Source of the DNA: Clostridium pascui
GTDB taxonomy: Bacteria; Bacillota; Clostridia; Clostridiales; Clostridiaceae
DNA: 64,000 nucleotides
Assembly (NCBI RefSeq): GCF_016908015.1
Contig: NZ_JAFBDB010000004.1
Location: 62,001 to 126,000 of the forward strand
Direction of reading: 5' to 3'
Below are positions 54,720 to 63,737 of this stretch, piece by piece. Under the pieces are notes generated by a model. It did no database searches. It was not told where the DNA came from and saw only the letters and a program-made list of their open reading frames with translations. The position numbers were made by a program, and so were the translations under genes. Positions within the stretch are counted from its first letter, which is position 1. Each line of letters begins with the position of its first letter.

Positions 54720-55748
54720 CTACTTAATTTCTTCAAAGGTCTTATCTTTAGCAGATTTATAAATTGCTGATGCTATCTTCACTACATTTAATCCATCTTC
54801 ACCTGAAACTGGAATTTCTTTATTATTTATAATTGCATCTGAAAAAGCTTCAACTTCCTTTGTATATCTATCAACAGGCTCCACTGCTAATTCTTCTGAA
54901 GAGTAATCTTCAAAGTCTGTTAGTCCATTTTCTCCTGCAAGTTTTATAACAACTCTTCCCACATCTTCTCTTCCTATAGTATCATAACAAACTATAGAAC
55001 CCTTAGTTCCATAAATTTCCATAGTATTGTTTGATATACTGTTTGGAATATTAAAGTGAAAATTAAATGCTCCAAACACTCCATTTTCCATTTCACACAT
55101 TATCTGGGCAGAATCTTCAACTTCATAGCTAAAAGTCTTTGTTCCAATCATAGCAGCTACAGTTTTAATTTTAGTTCCAAGTAAATACTGTATTAAATCA
55201 ATACAATGACTTCCTAAATCTACTACCGTTCCACCACCGCTAAGTTTTGGATTAAGTCTCCAAACATTATCATCTGGATACCACCAGCTGTATTGTATTC
55301 TTGTATTAATAACATCGCCAATTATCTTTTCTTTTAATAAGTTCTTAACTTTTAAATGATAATCTCCAAATCTCATCATAAATGCAAGACCTAATTTAAC
55401 ATCATTTTCTTTGCAAACCTGAACCATTTCTTCACATTCTTCTGGATTTAGTCCCATAGGTTTTTCAAGAAAAATATGTTTCTTAGCTTTTGCAGATTTA
55501 ATAACGCTATCTTTATGATCAAACACAGGAGTTGCTATATATACTACATCCACTTCCTCGTCCTGTAATAAATCATCTATATTTGAATAAGCCTTTTTTA
55601 CATTATATTTTTCTCTAATCTTCTCAGCTTTCTCCATAGTTCTGCTCATTACAGCTACAACTTCAGAGTTATTTGACTTTAATATCCCAGGTATGGTACA
55701 TTCATCAGATATACCACTGGCACCAATGATACCCCATCTTAATTTCAT
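54720..55748 (-). CDS. Gfo/Idh/MocA-family oxidoreductase
   Basis: A 342-residue NAD(P)-dependent sugar oxidoreductase. The Rossmann motif GIIGASGISDE is at 6-16, the family motif with its catalytic lysine is FLEKPMGLNPEE near 92, and the C-terminal domain has LGSHCIDLIQYLLG near 177 with Asp and His of the active site. The substrate, a sugar, inositol or derivative, cannot be read. Placed between a phosphohexomutase and the UPF0303 gene, next to a sugar uptake operon. Confidence 0.9.
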   Translation of the reverse strand: MKLRWGIIGASGISDECTIPGILKSNNSEVVAVMSRTMEKAEKIREKYNVKKAYSNIDDLLQDEEVDVVYIATPVFDHKDSVIKSAKAKKHIFLEKPMGLNPEECEEMVQVCKENDVKLGLAFMMRFGDYHLKVKNLLKEKIIGDVINTRIQYSWWYPDDNVWRLNPKLSGGGTVVDLGSHCIDLIQYLLGTKIKTVAAMIGTKTFSYEVEDSAQIMCEMENGVFGAFNFHFNIPNSISNNTMEIYGTKGSIVCYDTIGREDVGRVVIKLAGENGLTDFEDYSSEELAVEPVDRYTKEVEAFSDAIINNKEIPVSGEDGLNVVKIASAIYKSAKDKTFEEIK

Positions 55749-55810
55749 TTAAATTTCTCCTTTGTACGTAAGTATTTAAGTTTTGTTTTTCAAATAATTT
55801 CTACTAAAAA

Positions 55811-57316
55811 CTATGCAGTTAACTTATCATATTTCTTTAAGAACTCAGTAAGCTCAGCCATTATTTTTTTAATGCCGCCTTCTTCATCTGACTCTATATT
55901 TAAAGGCATAACAGGCTCATGAAGGGATAATCTTAATAAAAACCATCCATTCCCATTTTCCTTATCACAATTTACTCTTACGCCTTCAAAGTTATTAGGC
56001 TCCATATTCCATCCAGAAACGCCTTCAACGTATTCCTTTAAATCTTCTAAAACAGATAATCCATAATTTTTAAAGTCTTCAGAGTTAATCTTAATTCTCT
56101 GTTCTACGCTTTCATAAGGCACTTCAAGGTCTACAATTAAATCTGACAATGTTTTTCCACCTTCGTTTCTAAGTCTCGCCATTTTTATAAGTATTTTAGC
56201 TACTAAATATGCTCCATCATCTAAGAAATAATTTTCTTTTAAAGCAGCGTGCCCAGAAGTTTCAATGGCAAGATGAGACTCTTTGCCTTCTTTATTGAAT
56301 CTTATAGCTTCATTGATAACATTTTTATATCCTCTTTTAAATCTATGATGAACTCCGCCTTTAGCTTCTATGAACTTTTTAAGACCATTGCTTGTAACAG
56401 AATCTGTAACTACTATAGAGCCTGGATGCTCTTCAAGAACAATTGCAGAGGATAATGCAATGATTAAATTTCTGTTTATTTCGCTGCCTTTATTATCAAC
56501 TATAGCTGCTCTATCCACATCTGTATCAAAAATAATTCCGAGATCAGCACCATTATTTAATGTAGCTTCTCTAATAGCCTCCATTGCCTTCTTGTTCTCA
56601 GGATTTGGTATATGATTTGGAAAAGTTCCATCAGGCTCAAGAAATTGACTTCCTGAAATATCTGCTCCCAGTTTGCTTAAAATTCTTTCTGCAAAAAATC
56701 CTCCCACTCCATTACCTGCATCAACTACTATTTTAAAACCTTCAAGTGGTTTTAATTTGTTTTTATTATCATCTATACCATCAATTATTTTATTTCTCAA
56801 AAACTCACTGTAAACTTCCATAAAATCAACAGTTTTAACTTCACAGCCTAAGCTAACTTGTGGAAATTCTCCTTTATCTGCTATTTCAAGCAATTCAGTA
56901 ATGTCGCTACTTTCAAACCCACCTTTATCTGTAAAGAATTTAAATCCATTATAGTAATATGGCAGATGACTTGCTGTAATTTCTATAGCTCCATCAAATT
57001 TATATCCTTCAAGCACTGTGCTCATGAACATTGCAGGGGTTGAACACATGCCGCAGTCATATACAGTACATCCTAATGCCTTAATTTCTGTCATTAATAT
57101 TGTCTTTAATTTTTCACTAGTTATTCTAGAGTCCATTCCTATGGATAGCTTTAATTCGTTTAAATCCTTATTTTTCTTTCTAGATATTAAAACTGCAAAT
57201 GCTTTTCCAATTCCCTTAACCATTTCTTCTGTAAGATTTACAGGTCTATCTTCATTTTCAACTGCTACCCCTCTAATATCTGTGCCGTTTTTCACATTAA
57301 GCCATATATTATCCAT
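55811..57316 (-). CDS. Phosphomannomutase/phosphoglucomutase-type phosphohexomutase
   Basis: A 501-residue alpha-D-phosphohexomutase. The phosphoserine is Ser116 in TASHLPYYYNGFK, the metal-binding loop is DTDVDRAAI near 266, the sugar loop is ETSGHAALKENYF near 351, and the phosphate-binding end is in the C-terminal domain near 420-480. It is longer than ordinary ManB/PgcA proteins (about 450), through insertions in the first half. First gene of a unit with the oxidoreductase and the UPF0303 protein. The exact sugar is uncertain. Confidence 0.88.
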   Translation of the reverse strand: MDNIWLNVKNGTDIRGVAVENEDRPVNLTEEMVKGIGKAFAVLISRKKNKDLNELKLSIGMDSRITSEKLKTILMTEIKALGCTVYDCGMCSTPAMFMSTVLEGYKFDGAIEITASHLPYYYNGFKFFTDKGGFESSDITELLEIADKGEFPQVSLGCEVKTVDFMEVYSEFLRNKIIDGIDDNKNKLKPLEGFKIVVDAGNGVGGFFAERILSKLGADISGSQFLEPDGTFPNHIPNPENKKAMEAIREATLNNGADLGIIFDTDVDRAAIVDNKGSEINRNLIIALSSAIVLEEHPGSIVVTDSVTSNGLKKFIEAKGGVHHRFKRGYKNVINEAIRFNKEGKESHLAIETSGHAALKENYFLDDGAYLVAKILIKMARLRNEGGKTLSDLIVDLEVPYESVEQRIKINSEDFKNYGLSVLEDLKEYVEGVSGWNMEPNNFEGVRVNCDKENGNGWFLLRLSLHEPVMPLNIESDEEGGIKKIMAELTEFLKKYDKLTA

Positions 57317-57346
57317 ATAATAATCACTCCTATACTTTAAATATGC

Positions 57347-57375
57347 AACTTGCCACTTGCCACGTGGGTGGCACT
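57347..57375. repeat. 28-bp dispersed repeat, inverted copy 5
   Basis: AACTTGCCACTTGCCACGTG then GGTGGCACT, 31 bp upstream of the mutase gene start, where its promoter would be. Confidence 0.88.
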
Positions 57376-57407
57376 GGTTTTCCTTTATTTTACTACATAT
57401 TATGTGA

Positions 57408-57443
57408 AATAAAAACTCACATTTACCAATGTGAGTTTTTATT
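57408..57443. terminator. Terminator of the sugar uptake operon
   Basis: AAAAACTCACATT / AATGTGAGTTTTT stem with a TACC loop, followed on the minus strand by TATTT, right after the kinase stop codon at 57448. It ends the operon from 63.7 kb. Confidence 0.92.
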
Positions 57444-57447
57444 TGGC

Positions 57448-58383
57448 TTAATTAACTTTTACTATTTGTCTTTCTTTTATAAATTTCTCAACTTCTGAGA
57501 AATTAGGAAGTGATGGCTGGGCACCCATTTTAGTAACTGTTATTGCCCCTACTGCACATGCATATTCTAAAGCCTTAGCATGTTCTACTCCATGAGATAA
57601 GGAATATGCAAATGCACCTATAAATGAATCTCCAGCAGCTGTTGTATCAACTGGCTTAACTTTAAAGGATTCCTTAAATATTTCTTCATTATCATTTATA
57701 AGTAATACTCCCTTAGATCCTAGAGTGATTATAACATTTTTACAACCTAAATCTAAAAGTTTTCTACCTGCTTTTCTAGCAGTTTCAATGGTATTTACTT
57801 CAATGCCAGTTAGTATTGCTGCTTCAGTTTCATTAGGAACTATATAGTCAACTAACTTTACATACTCTTCTTTTAACTTTACAGCTGGTGCTGGATTTAA
57901 AATTATTGTTTTATTATGTTTATGTGCAAGTTCAATGGATTTATATACAGTATCAAAAGGAATTTCAAGCTGAAGCATTATTATATCTGAATTCTTTATC
58001 TGCACTTCAATATTTTCAACATCTTCAGGAGTTACTTTATGATTTGTGCCTGGAATAACTATTATTCTATTGTTCCCGTTTGCCTCTAAAGTTATATGGC
58101 CAACTCCAGAACTTTCATTTTCAGCAAATAATATATACTCATAATTTACACCTTCTCTTTTTAAGGTTTCTATATGAGCTTCTCCAAAGCTATCACGTCC
58201 TAGCTTTCCAAACATTGTAACATCTGCACCAAGCCTTGCTGCAGCTACTGCTTGGTTAGCTCCCTTTCCTCCTGTAAACTGCTGAAATGAAGTTCCTATA
58301 ATAGTTTCACCTTCCATTGGTGCTCTTGGAGTTAGAGCTACCAAATCCATAGTAAAGCTTCCTATTACTAATATCTTTTTCAC
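57448..58383 (-). CDS. Ribokinase-family sugar kinase
   Basis: A 311-residue PfkB-family kinase. The first signature is GGKGANQAVAAARLGADVTM near 39 and the second, with the catalytic base, is DTTAAGDSFIGAFAYSLSHG near 242. The N-terminus MKKILVIGSFTMDLVALTPR is of RbsK type. It would phosphorylate a pentose at carbon 5. It follows the SIS-isomerase gene directly (one-base gap), so the two are one functional pair. Ribose, D-arabinose or a related pentose are the possible substrates. Confidence 0.88.
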   Translation of the reverse strand: MKKILVIGSFTMDLVALTPRAPMEGETIIGTSFQQFTGGKGANQAVAAARLGADVTMFGKLGRDSFGEAHIETLKREGVNYEYILFAENESSGVGHITLEANGNNRIIVIPGTNHKVTPEDVENIEVQIKNSDIIMLQLEIPFDTVYKSIELAHKHNKTIILNPAPAVKLKEEYVKLVDYIVPNETEAAILTGIEVNTIETARKAGRKLLDLGCKNVIITLGSKGVLLINDNEEIFKESFKVKPVDTTAAGDSFIGAFAYSLSHGVEHAKALEYACAVGAITVTKMGAQPSLPNFSEVEKFIKERQIVKVN

Positions 58384-58384
58384 A

Positions 58385-59008
58385 CTACTTCTCCCCTTTT
58401 TGAAGGTTTTTCATTTCTTCAAATAATTGTTTCCCAAGGCTTCCACCTGGATGATATACCGCAAAGTTTTCTCTCTTAAATCCTTTAACCTGAGAAAGTG
58501 TTATTGCAAGAGCATCTCCAAGTACTAAAGCTACTGTAGAGCTGCTTGTTGGTGCAAGATTTAATGGATCGGCTTCATGGGAAACCTTTGCTTCTAATGC
58601 CACATCACTTTCCTTTGCAAGAGTAGATTCTCTGTTTCCTGTAATAGATATTAATTTAGCGCCTATATACTTTATAGATGAAAGTATAGAAAGCACTTCT
58701 TTTGTTTCTCCACTATTTGATATAGCAATAACTACATCTCTTTCTTCTATCATTCCAAGATCTCCATGAAGAGCTTCTGTTGAATGTACAAAGAAAGTTG
58801 GAGTTCCTGTGCTTGCAAAGGTTGCTGCAAGTTTTTTACCTATATGTCCTGATTTACCCACTCCAGTAAAAATAATTTTACCAGTACAATTTTGAATTAA
58901 TTCCACTGCTTTCACATGAGTCTCATCTAAATTTTCATAAACCTTTTTTATGGCTTCTATTTCTTCTTCCATTACTTTTTTTATTGTAGTTAATATATCT
59001 TTATTCAT
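58385..59008 (-). CDS. Single-domain SIS sugar isomerase (arabinose-5-phosphate isomerase-like)
   Basis: A 207-residue SIS-domain protein of the KpsF/GutQ kind. Typical text is GKIIFTGVGKSGHIGKKLAA near 45, STGTPTFFVHSTEALHGDLG near 70 and SNSGETKEVL near 101, and the end AVYHPGGSLGKQL matches KdsD. The CBS pair found in KdsD is absent. Single-domain arabinose-5-phosphate isomerases are known from Gram-positive clostridia (from memory, C. tetani), which make no KDO, so the enzyme would serve sugar catabolism by interconverting arabinose-5-phosphate and ribulose-5-phosphate. The start at 59008 has GGAGGGG. Confidence 0.85.
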   Translation of the reverse strand: MNKDILTTIKKVMEEEIEAIKKVYENLDETHVKAVELIQNCTGKIIFTGVGKSGHIGKKLAATFASTGTPTFFVHSTEALHGDLGMIEERDVVIAISNSGETKEVLSILSSIKYIGAKLISITGNRESTLAKESDVALEAKVSHEADPLNLAPTSSSTVALVLGDALAITLSQVKGFKRENFAVYHPGGSLGKQLFEEMKNLQKGEK

Positions 59009-59038
59009 AAAAACCAATCCCCTCCCTACCTTACAATT

Positions 59039-59080
59039 AATAAGGATAATAAGGACTTATTGAGTCCTTATTATCTTATT
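59039..59080 (-). other. Intercistronic stem-loop after the binding protein gene
   Basis: An 18-bp stem with one mismatch (AATAAGGATAATAAGGACT / AGTCCTTATTATCTTATT) and a 5-nt loop, 7 bp past the rbsB-like stop codon and without a T-run. Such stems often protect the 3' end of the binding protein message and give it higher expression than its operon partners. Confidence 0.7.
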
Positions 59081-59086
59081 AGATTA

Positions 59087-60067
59087 TTATTTATTTGTTT
59101 CTGGGTATAAAACTTTTTTAACTTCTGGATCATTCATGTTTTCTTTTGTAACTATTGTAACACCTGTATCTATTCTCTTTTCAACTGTTTTCCCTTCCAT
59201 AAGAGCTAAAACATTTTTAACTCCTTCTTCTCCCATTTTGAAAGGATTTTGTACTATAAGAGCTGTTATTGAACCATCTTCAAGACCTTTGATTTCATCT
59301 GGATCAGCATCGAAAGCTACAACTTTTACCTTATCAGCAACGCCTTTTCCTTTAAGAGCTTGTGCAACACCTAGTGCTGAACGGTTATTAGCTGCAAAAA
59401 TTGCTTTTACATCTGGGTTAGCAGTTAAAATATCTTCGGTTATAGCCATTGCTTTTGCCTTGTCACTTTGTGAATACTGTGTTTGTAATAATTGTATTCC
59501 TTTATGTTTAGCCATTCCATCTCTAAATCCTTTTTCTCTTTGAACAGCTGTTGAAACTCCTGGTACAAAGTTTACTATTCCAACTTTACCTGATTCTCCA
59601 ATAAGTTTTGCAAGAACATCAGCACCTTGAGCTGCTGCAGCTTCGTTATCTGTTGCTATAAAGCTTGCTATTTTAGAAGAATCTGCTCCTGAGTCAACAG
59701 TTACTAGTGGAATTTTTGCATCTATTGCTTTTTCAGCTGGCTGAATAAGTGCTTTTGTATCACTTGCTGCAAGCACTATTCCATCAACCTTTTGATTTAT
59801 AGCATCTTCAACTATATTTATTTGTCCTTGGATATCCTGTTCTGTAGCAGGTCCCTTGAATATTATATCTACTCCTGCTTCTTTAGCAGCTTTTTCTGCT
59901 CCAGCTTTTACAGTAAGCCAGTATTCTGAATCTGTTGATTTAACTATTAATGCAATAGTTTTCTTTCCTGACTTGCTGCCTGTTTCTGATTTTTGTCCAC
60001 ATCCAGCAAAAGCCCCTAATGCTAGTACAACTGACATTGATAATAATGCTAATCTTTTCTTTAACAT
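59087..60067 (-). CDS. Sugar ABC transporter binding lipoprotein (RbsB-like)
   Basis: A 326-residue periplasmic-binding type I protein. A lipoprotein signal peptide ends at GAFAGC, so it is anchored outside the membrane. The Peripla_BP_4 fold is visible in IALIVKSTDSEYWLTVKAG, VDGIVLAASDTKALIQPAEK and VKAIFAANNRSALGVAQAL. It captures a pentose or similar sugar for the RbsAC transporter. The gene is followed by a stabilising stem-loop. Confidence 0.92.
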   Translation of the reverse strand: MLKKRLALLSMSVVLALGAFAGCGQKSETGSKSGKKTIALIVKSTDSEYWLTVKAGAEKAAKEAGVDIIFKGPATEQDIQGQINIVEDAINQKVDGIVLAASDTKALIQPAEKAIDAKIPLVTVDSGADSSKIASFIATDNEAAAAQGADVLAKLIGESGKVGIVNFVPGVSTAVQREKGFRDGMAKHKGIQLLQTQYSQSDKAKAMAITEDILTANPDVKAIFAANNRSALGVAQALKGKGVADKVKVVAFDADPDEIKGLEDGSITALIVQNPFKMGEEGVKNVLALMEGKTVEKRIDTGVTIVTKENMNDPEVKKVLYPETNK

Positions 60068-60116
60068 AAAATATCCTCCTAAAGTTCATTGTTTTTATAT
60101 TTTTAAATTTTAAGGT

Positions 60117-61088
60117 TTAACTTAATTTTTTATTTTTTAACTTATCTCCATAAACTGCAGCTATAATTATAGCTCCTATGATTATTTGCTGCCAAAATGC
60201 TGAAACATTTAAAAGATTAAGTCCATTTCTAAGTACTCCCATTATTAAAGCACCTATTATAGCACCAGATATACTTCCTTCTCCACCTGCAAGACTTGCT
60301 CCCCCGATAACCGTTGCAGCTATAGCATCTAGTTCATAGCCAGTTCCTGCTGTTGGCTGAGCTGATATAAGTCTTGATGTAAGCAATATACCTGCAATTC
60401 CTGAAAGTAATCCGCTAAGTCCATAAATTGTTATCTTAATTCTATCTGTGTTTATACCTGAAAGTTTTGTAGCTTCTTCGTTGCTTCCTATAGCATAGGT
60501 ATATCTTCCTAAAAGTGTTTTTCTTAATATGAAAGCAAAAATCACTGCAAGAACAATCATTATTATTGCTGGAACTGGAATAACTCCAAAAACCTTTCCA
60601 GCACCTATAGTCTGAAATGAATTTGGTAGTCCTGAAACAGGAAGTCCTTCTGTAATAACTAGCGCTGCACCTCTAACGATACTCATCATACCAAGTGTTA
60701 CTATAAACTCTGGAATATGTCCTTTAGTAATTACAAATCCACTTACAACACCACAAGCTGTACTTATTAATACTCCAAGTATACAAGCTAAAATTACGCT
60801 CATACCACCCGTCATAAATGTGGCAGCAGCAACCCCTGCTATTGCAACTAAGGATCCTACTGAAAGGTCTATACCAGATGTTATTATTACTAAAGTTTCA
60901 CCTATAGCTATAACTGCAATAACAGCTGTCTGCAAAAGTATTGTCATAAGATTATTCGTTGTCATAAATACAGGTTTCATTATTGATATAGCAATCATAA
61001 GTACTACTAAAATTAAAATTGTACTAAATTTTTGTATAAAGTCGCTTTTTTTAGACTTCTTATTTTTTTGCGCGGTTAATTCTGCCAT
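60117..61088 (-). CDS. Sugar ABC transporter permease (RbsC-like)
   Basis: A 323-residue permease with about nine or ten helices. The family loop GIDLSVGSLVAIAG is near 70, and TGYELDAIAATVIGGASLAG GEG-type text is near 245. It forms the homodimeric membrane channel with the RbsA-like ATPase encoded 15 bp upstream. Confidence 0.93.
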   Translation of the reverse strand: MAELTAQKNKKSKKSDFIQKFSTILILVVLMIAISIMKPVFMTTNNLMTILLQTAVIAVIAIGETLVIITSGIDLSVGSLVAIAGVAAATFMTGGMSVILACILGVLISTACGVVSGFVITKGHIPEFIVTLGMMSIVRGAALVITEGLPVSGLPNSFQTIGAGKVFGVIPVPAIIMIVLAVIFAFILRKTLLGRYTYAIGSNEEATKLSGINTDRIKITIYGLSGLLSGIAGILLTSRLISAQPTAGTGYELDAIAATVIGGASLAGGEGSISGAIIGALIMGVLRNGLNLLNVSAFWQQIIIGAIIIAAVYGDKLKNKKLS

Positions 61089-61103
61089 TTTCTTCCCCTC
61101 CTG

Positions 61104-62609
61104 CTACTTTGTTATTGCATATTTCATTATTTTTTCTTCTACGCCTTTTTTGTCTTGAATATCTTTTTGAACTGTACCTGTAACCCTTCCATTATTCATA
61201 ACAACTATTCTATCTGAAAGTCCTATGATTTCAGGCATCTCCGAAGATATAACAATTATGGCATGTCCATTCTTTGCTAAATCCTTTATTAATTTATATA
61301 TTTCAGCTTTAGAACCAATGTCTATACCTCTCGTTGGTTCATCAAATATATAAACTTTACTATCTCTTTGAAGCCATTTAGCTATTGCAACCTTCTGTTG
61401 ATTTCCACCACTTAAATTCTTTACCTTTTGGAAAACATTTGGAGTCTTTATTGATAAGCTTTTTACAAATCTATTAGCTGCTTCTTTTTCTTCATTTTCT
61501 TTAATTATTCCACTGCTAGAAACCTTGTCCATGCTTGATAAATTAATATTTTGAGCTACACTAAATCCAACTACCACTCCAAGGTTTCTTCTATCTTCAC
61601 TTACATAAGCTATGCCTGCATTAACTGCATCCTTTGGCTGCTTAATTTTCACTTCTTTGTTTTCAATGTATACCTTACCGGATTTTATCTTGTCATATCC
61701 AACTACAGCCATTGCAGTTTCAGTTCTTCCGCTGCCCATAAGACCATATAACCCAACTATTTCTCCTGCTCTAACTTCAAATGAAACATCTTTAATCTTA
61801 TCAGAGGTTATGTTTTGAACTTTAAATGCAACTTCTCCCTTTTCAACATATTCATCACTGAATCTATCTCCAAGGTCTCTTCCTATCATAAGTTTTACTA
61901 ATTCATCTTCTGTTGTAGTTTTAAAATCTACAGTTTTTACATATTCTCCATCCCTCATTATTGTAATTCTATCAACAATATACTTAAACTCTTCAAGCTT
62001 ATGGGATATATAAACTATTGCAACTCCTTGTTTTTTTAACTTATTTACAATTTCAAATAGCTTTTCACACTCTTTATCAGTTAAAGATGAAGTAGGTTCA
62101 TCCATAACTATTATCTTTGCATCAAAAGAAACTGATTTTGCAATTTCAATCATCTGTTTTTGTCCAATACTTAGGTTCTTCACCAGTTCATTTGCCTTTA
62201 CATCTATATCAAGTTCTTTTAATATTTCTTGAGTTTTCTTATTCATTGTCTTATAATCTACAACTTTAAGCTGCTTACTTTGTAAGTATTCGTTTCCAAT
62301 AAAAATGTTTTCAGCTACTGTTAAGTGATCTATTAGGTTCAGCTCTTGAAATATTATTGATATTCCTTTTCCCTTAGCTTCTTTAACACCATTTATTTCA
62401 GTTTCTGTGCCTTCTAGATATATCTTTCCTGAATCCTTTGTATAAACTCCGCCTAAGATTTTCATTAGTGTAGATTTACCAGCACCGTTTTCACCTAGGA
62501 GAACATGAACTTCACCTTTTCTCAATTCCAAACTTGCATTTTTTAAAGCTTTTACTCCTGGAAAACTTTTATCTATATTTTTCATCAAAAGTACTACATT
62601 TGAATCCAT
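61104..62609 (-). CDS. Sugar ABC transporter ATPase, double-domain (RbsA-like)
   Basis: A 501-residue protein with two fused ATPase domains. The first has Walker A GENGAGKSTL near 40, LSIGQKQMIEIAKS near 145 and Walker B IIVMDEPTSSL near 166. The second has the degenerate loop GLMGSGRTETAMAV near 294, but LSGGNQQKVAIAKWL and VYIFDEPTRGIDIG are intact. This is normal for the RbsA/MglA group of pentose and galactose transporters. Confidence 0.94.
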   Translation of the reverse strand: MDSNVVLLMKNIDKSFPGVKALKNASLELRKGEVHVLLGENGAGKSTLMKILGGVYTKDSGKIYLEGTETEINGVKEAKGKGISIIFQELNLIDHLTVAENIFIGNEYLQSKQLKVVDYKTMNKKTQEILKELDIDVKANELVKNLSIGQKQMIEIAKSVSFDAKIIVMDEPTSSLTDKECEKLFEIVNKLKKQGVAIVYISHKLEEFKYIVDRITIMRDGEYVKTVDFKTTTEDELVKLMIGRDLGDRFSDEYVEKGEVAFKVQNITSDKIKDVSFEVRAGEIVGLYGLMGSGRTETAMAVVGYDKIKSGKVYIENKEVKIKQPKDAVNAGIAYVSEDRRNLGVVVGFSVAQNINLSSMDKVSSSGIIKENEEKEAANRFVKSLSIKTPNVFQKVKNLSGGNQQKVAIAKWLQRDSKVYIFDEPTRGIDIGSKAEIYKLIKDLAKNGHAIIVISSEMPEIIGLSDRIVVMNNGRVTGTVQKDIQDKKGVEEKIMKYAITK

Positions 62610-62656
62610 AAACTCACCTCTTTAAAGTATAGTAAACCATTACTATAAGTAAATAC

Positions 62657-62677
62657 TTATCCTGTTAAACAGGATAA
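62657..62677. promoter_or_regulatory. Perfect 21-bp palindrome between lacI-type and ATPase genes
   Basis: TTATCCTGTT-A-AACAGGATAA, 10 bp perfect on each side. It lies 48 bp upstream of the rbsA-like start. It may be the operator of the LacI-type regulator, allowing a second promoter in the operon, or just a weak hairpin. LacI operators usually have a central CG, which is absent here. Confidence 0.5.
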
Positions 62678-62693
62678 AATAATATCTTAGTAG

Positions 62694-63707
62694 TTATATT
62701 AAAGACTTAATAGAATTTCCTTCACAAAATTCATTAATTAATACTACCCCTTTAAAATTATCTTCTTTACTTTTGCCATTTAGTTTATCTAAAATCAGCT
62801 CTCCAGCCTTTTGCCCGATTAAAAAAGGCTTTTGCTTTATACATGTAATTTTAGGTTCTATAAATTCTTGATTAGTTATATCCCCAAATGATGCTAGAGA
62901 TATATCCTCTGGTATTCTTATCTTCTCACTTTTAAAGGCCTTCATTACCCCCTCTGCCATACTATTATTAGTTGATAATAAAGCAGTTGGAAGCTTTCCT
63001 TTCTTTATTAACTTCATAGTTTCAATAAAAGCAATGTCAGTACTGTAATTTCCTGATAATATGAAGTCCTTGTCTATTTCAATACCATACCTCTCCATAG
63101 CCGATTTATATCCATTAAATCTTTCCTTTGCAGTGCTTACATCTAAATTTCCATTTATTATTGCAATATCTTTATGACCTTTTTTAATTAAACTCTCTGT
63201 AAGTAAAAATGAGCCATTAAAATCGTCAGTTGCTATATAATCCACATTAATATCATCAACTTTTCTGTCAACTAGCACTACTTTAATCCCATATCCCATT
63301 ATATTTTTGATCGCTGATGAATCAGTATTAGATGGTGATATTACTATTCCATCTACTTTTTTTTCAGCTATCATATTTAATAGTTTTACTTCTTTATCTG
63401 GAGACTCGTCTGTACTGCAGAAAATGAGATTATACCCTTCTTTAGAAACTACGCTTTCTATTCCCTTCCCTACACCCATAAAAAATGGATTTGAGATATC
63501 AGCAACAATAATACCAATCAAATTTGTCTTATTTATTTTTAGACTTCTTGCTATCCCATTTGGCTGATAGTTTAATTCTGAAACTACTTTTAAAACTTCA
63601 TTTCTTACTTCATCGCTCACAGGGTAATTATTATTAAGAACTCTAGACACAGTTGCTGTAGAAACTTTTGCCTTTTCCGCTACTTCTTTTATAGTTACTT
63701 TACTCAC
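62694..63707 (-). CDS. LacI-family regulator of the sugar operon
   Basis: A 337-residue LacI-type repressor. The helix-turn-helix VTIKEVAEKAKVSTATVSRV is at 3-22, followed by the hinge region, and the rest is a periplasmic-binding-like ligand domain (IGIIVADISNPFFMGVGKGI). The GTG start at 63707 is chosen for its GGAGG site 6 bp upstream; an in-frame ATG four codons earlier overlaps that site. It lies inside the operon, downstream of the mutarotase gene and upstream of the transporter genes. Confidence 0.92.
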   Translation of the reverse strand: MSKVTIKEVAEKAKVSTATVSRVLNNNYPVSDEVRNEVLKVVSELNYQPNGIARSLKINKTNLIGIIVADISNPFFMGVGKGIESVVSKEGYNLIFCSTDESPDKEVKLLNMIAEKKVDGIVISPSNTDSSAIKNIMGYGIKVVLVDRKVDDINVDYIATDDFNGSFLLTESLIKKGHKDIAIINGNLDVSTAKERFNGYKSAMERYGIEIDKDFILSGNYSTDIAFIETMKLIKKGKLPTALLSTNNSMAEGVMKAFKSEKIRIPEDISLASFGDITNQEFIEPKITCIKQKPFLIGQKAGELILDKLNGKSKEDNFKGVVLINEFCEGNSIKSLI

Positions 63708-63737
63708 AATATCCTCCATATAATCTAAAAGCTCTAA

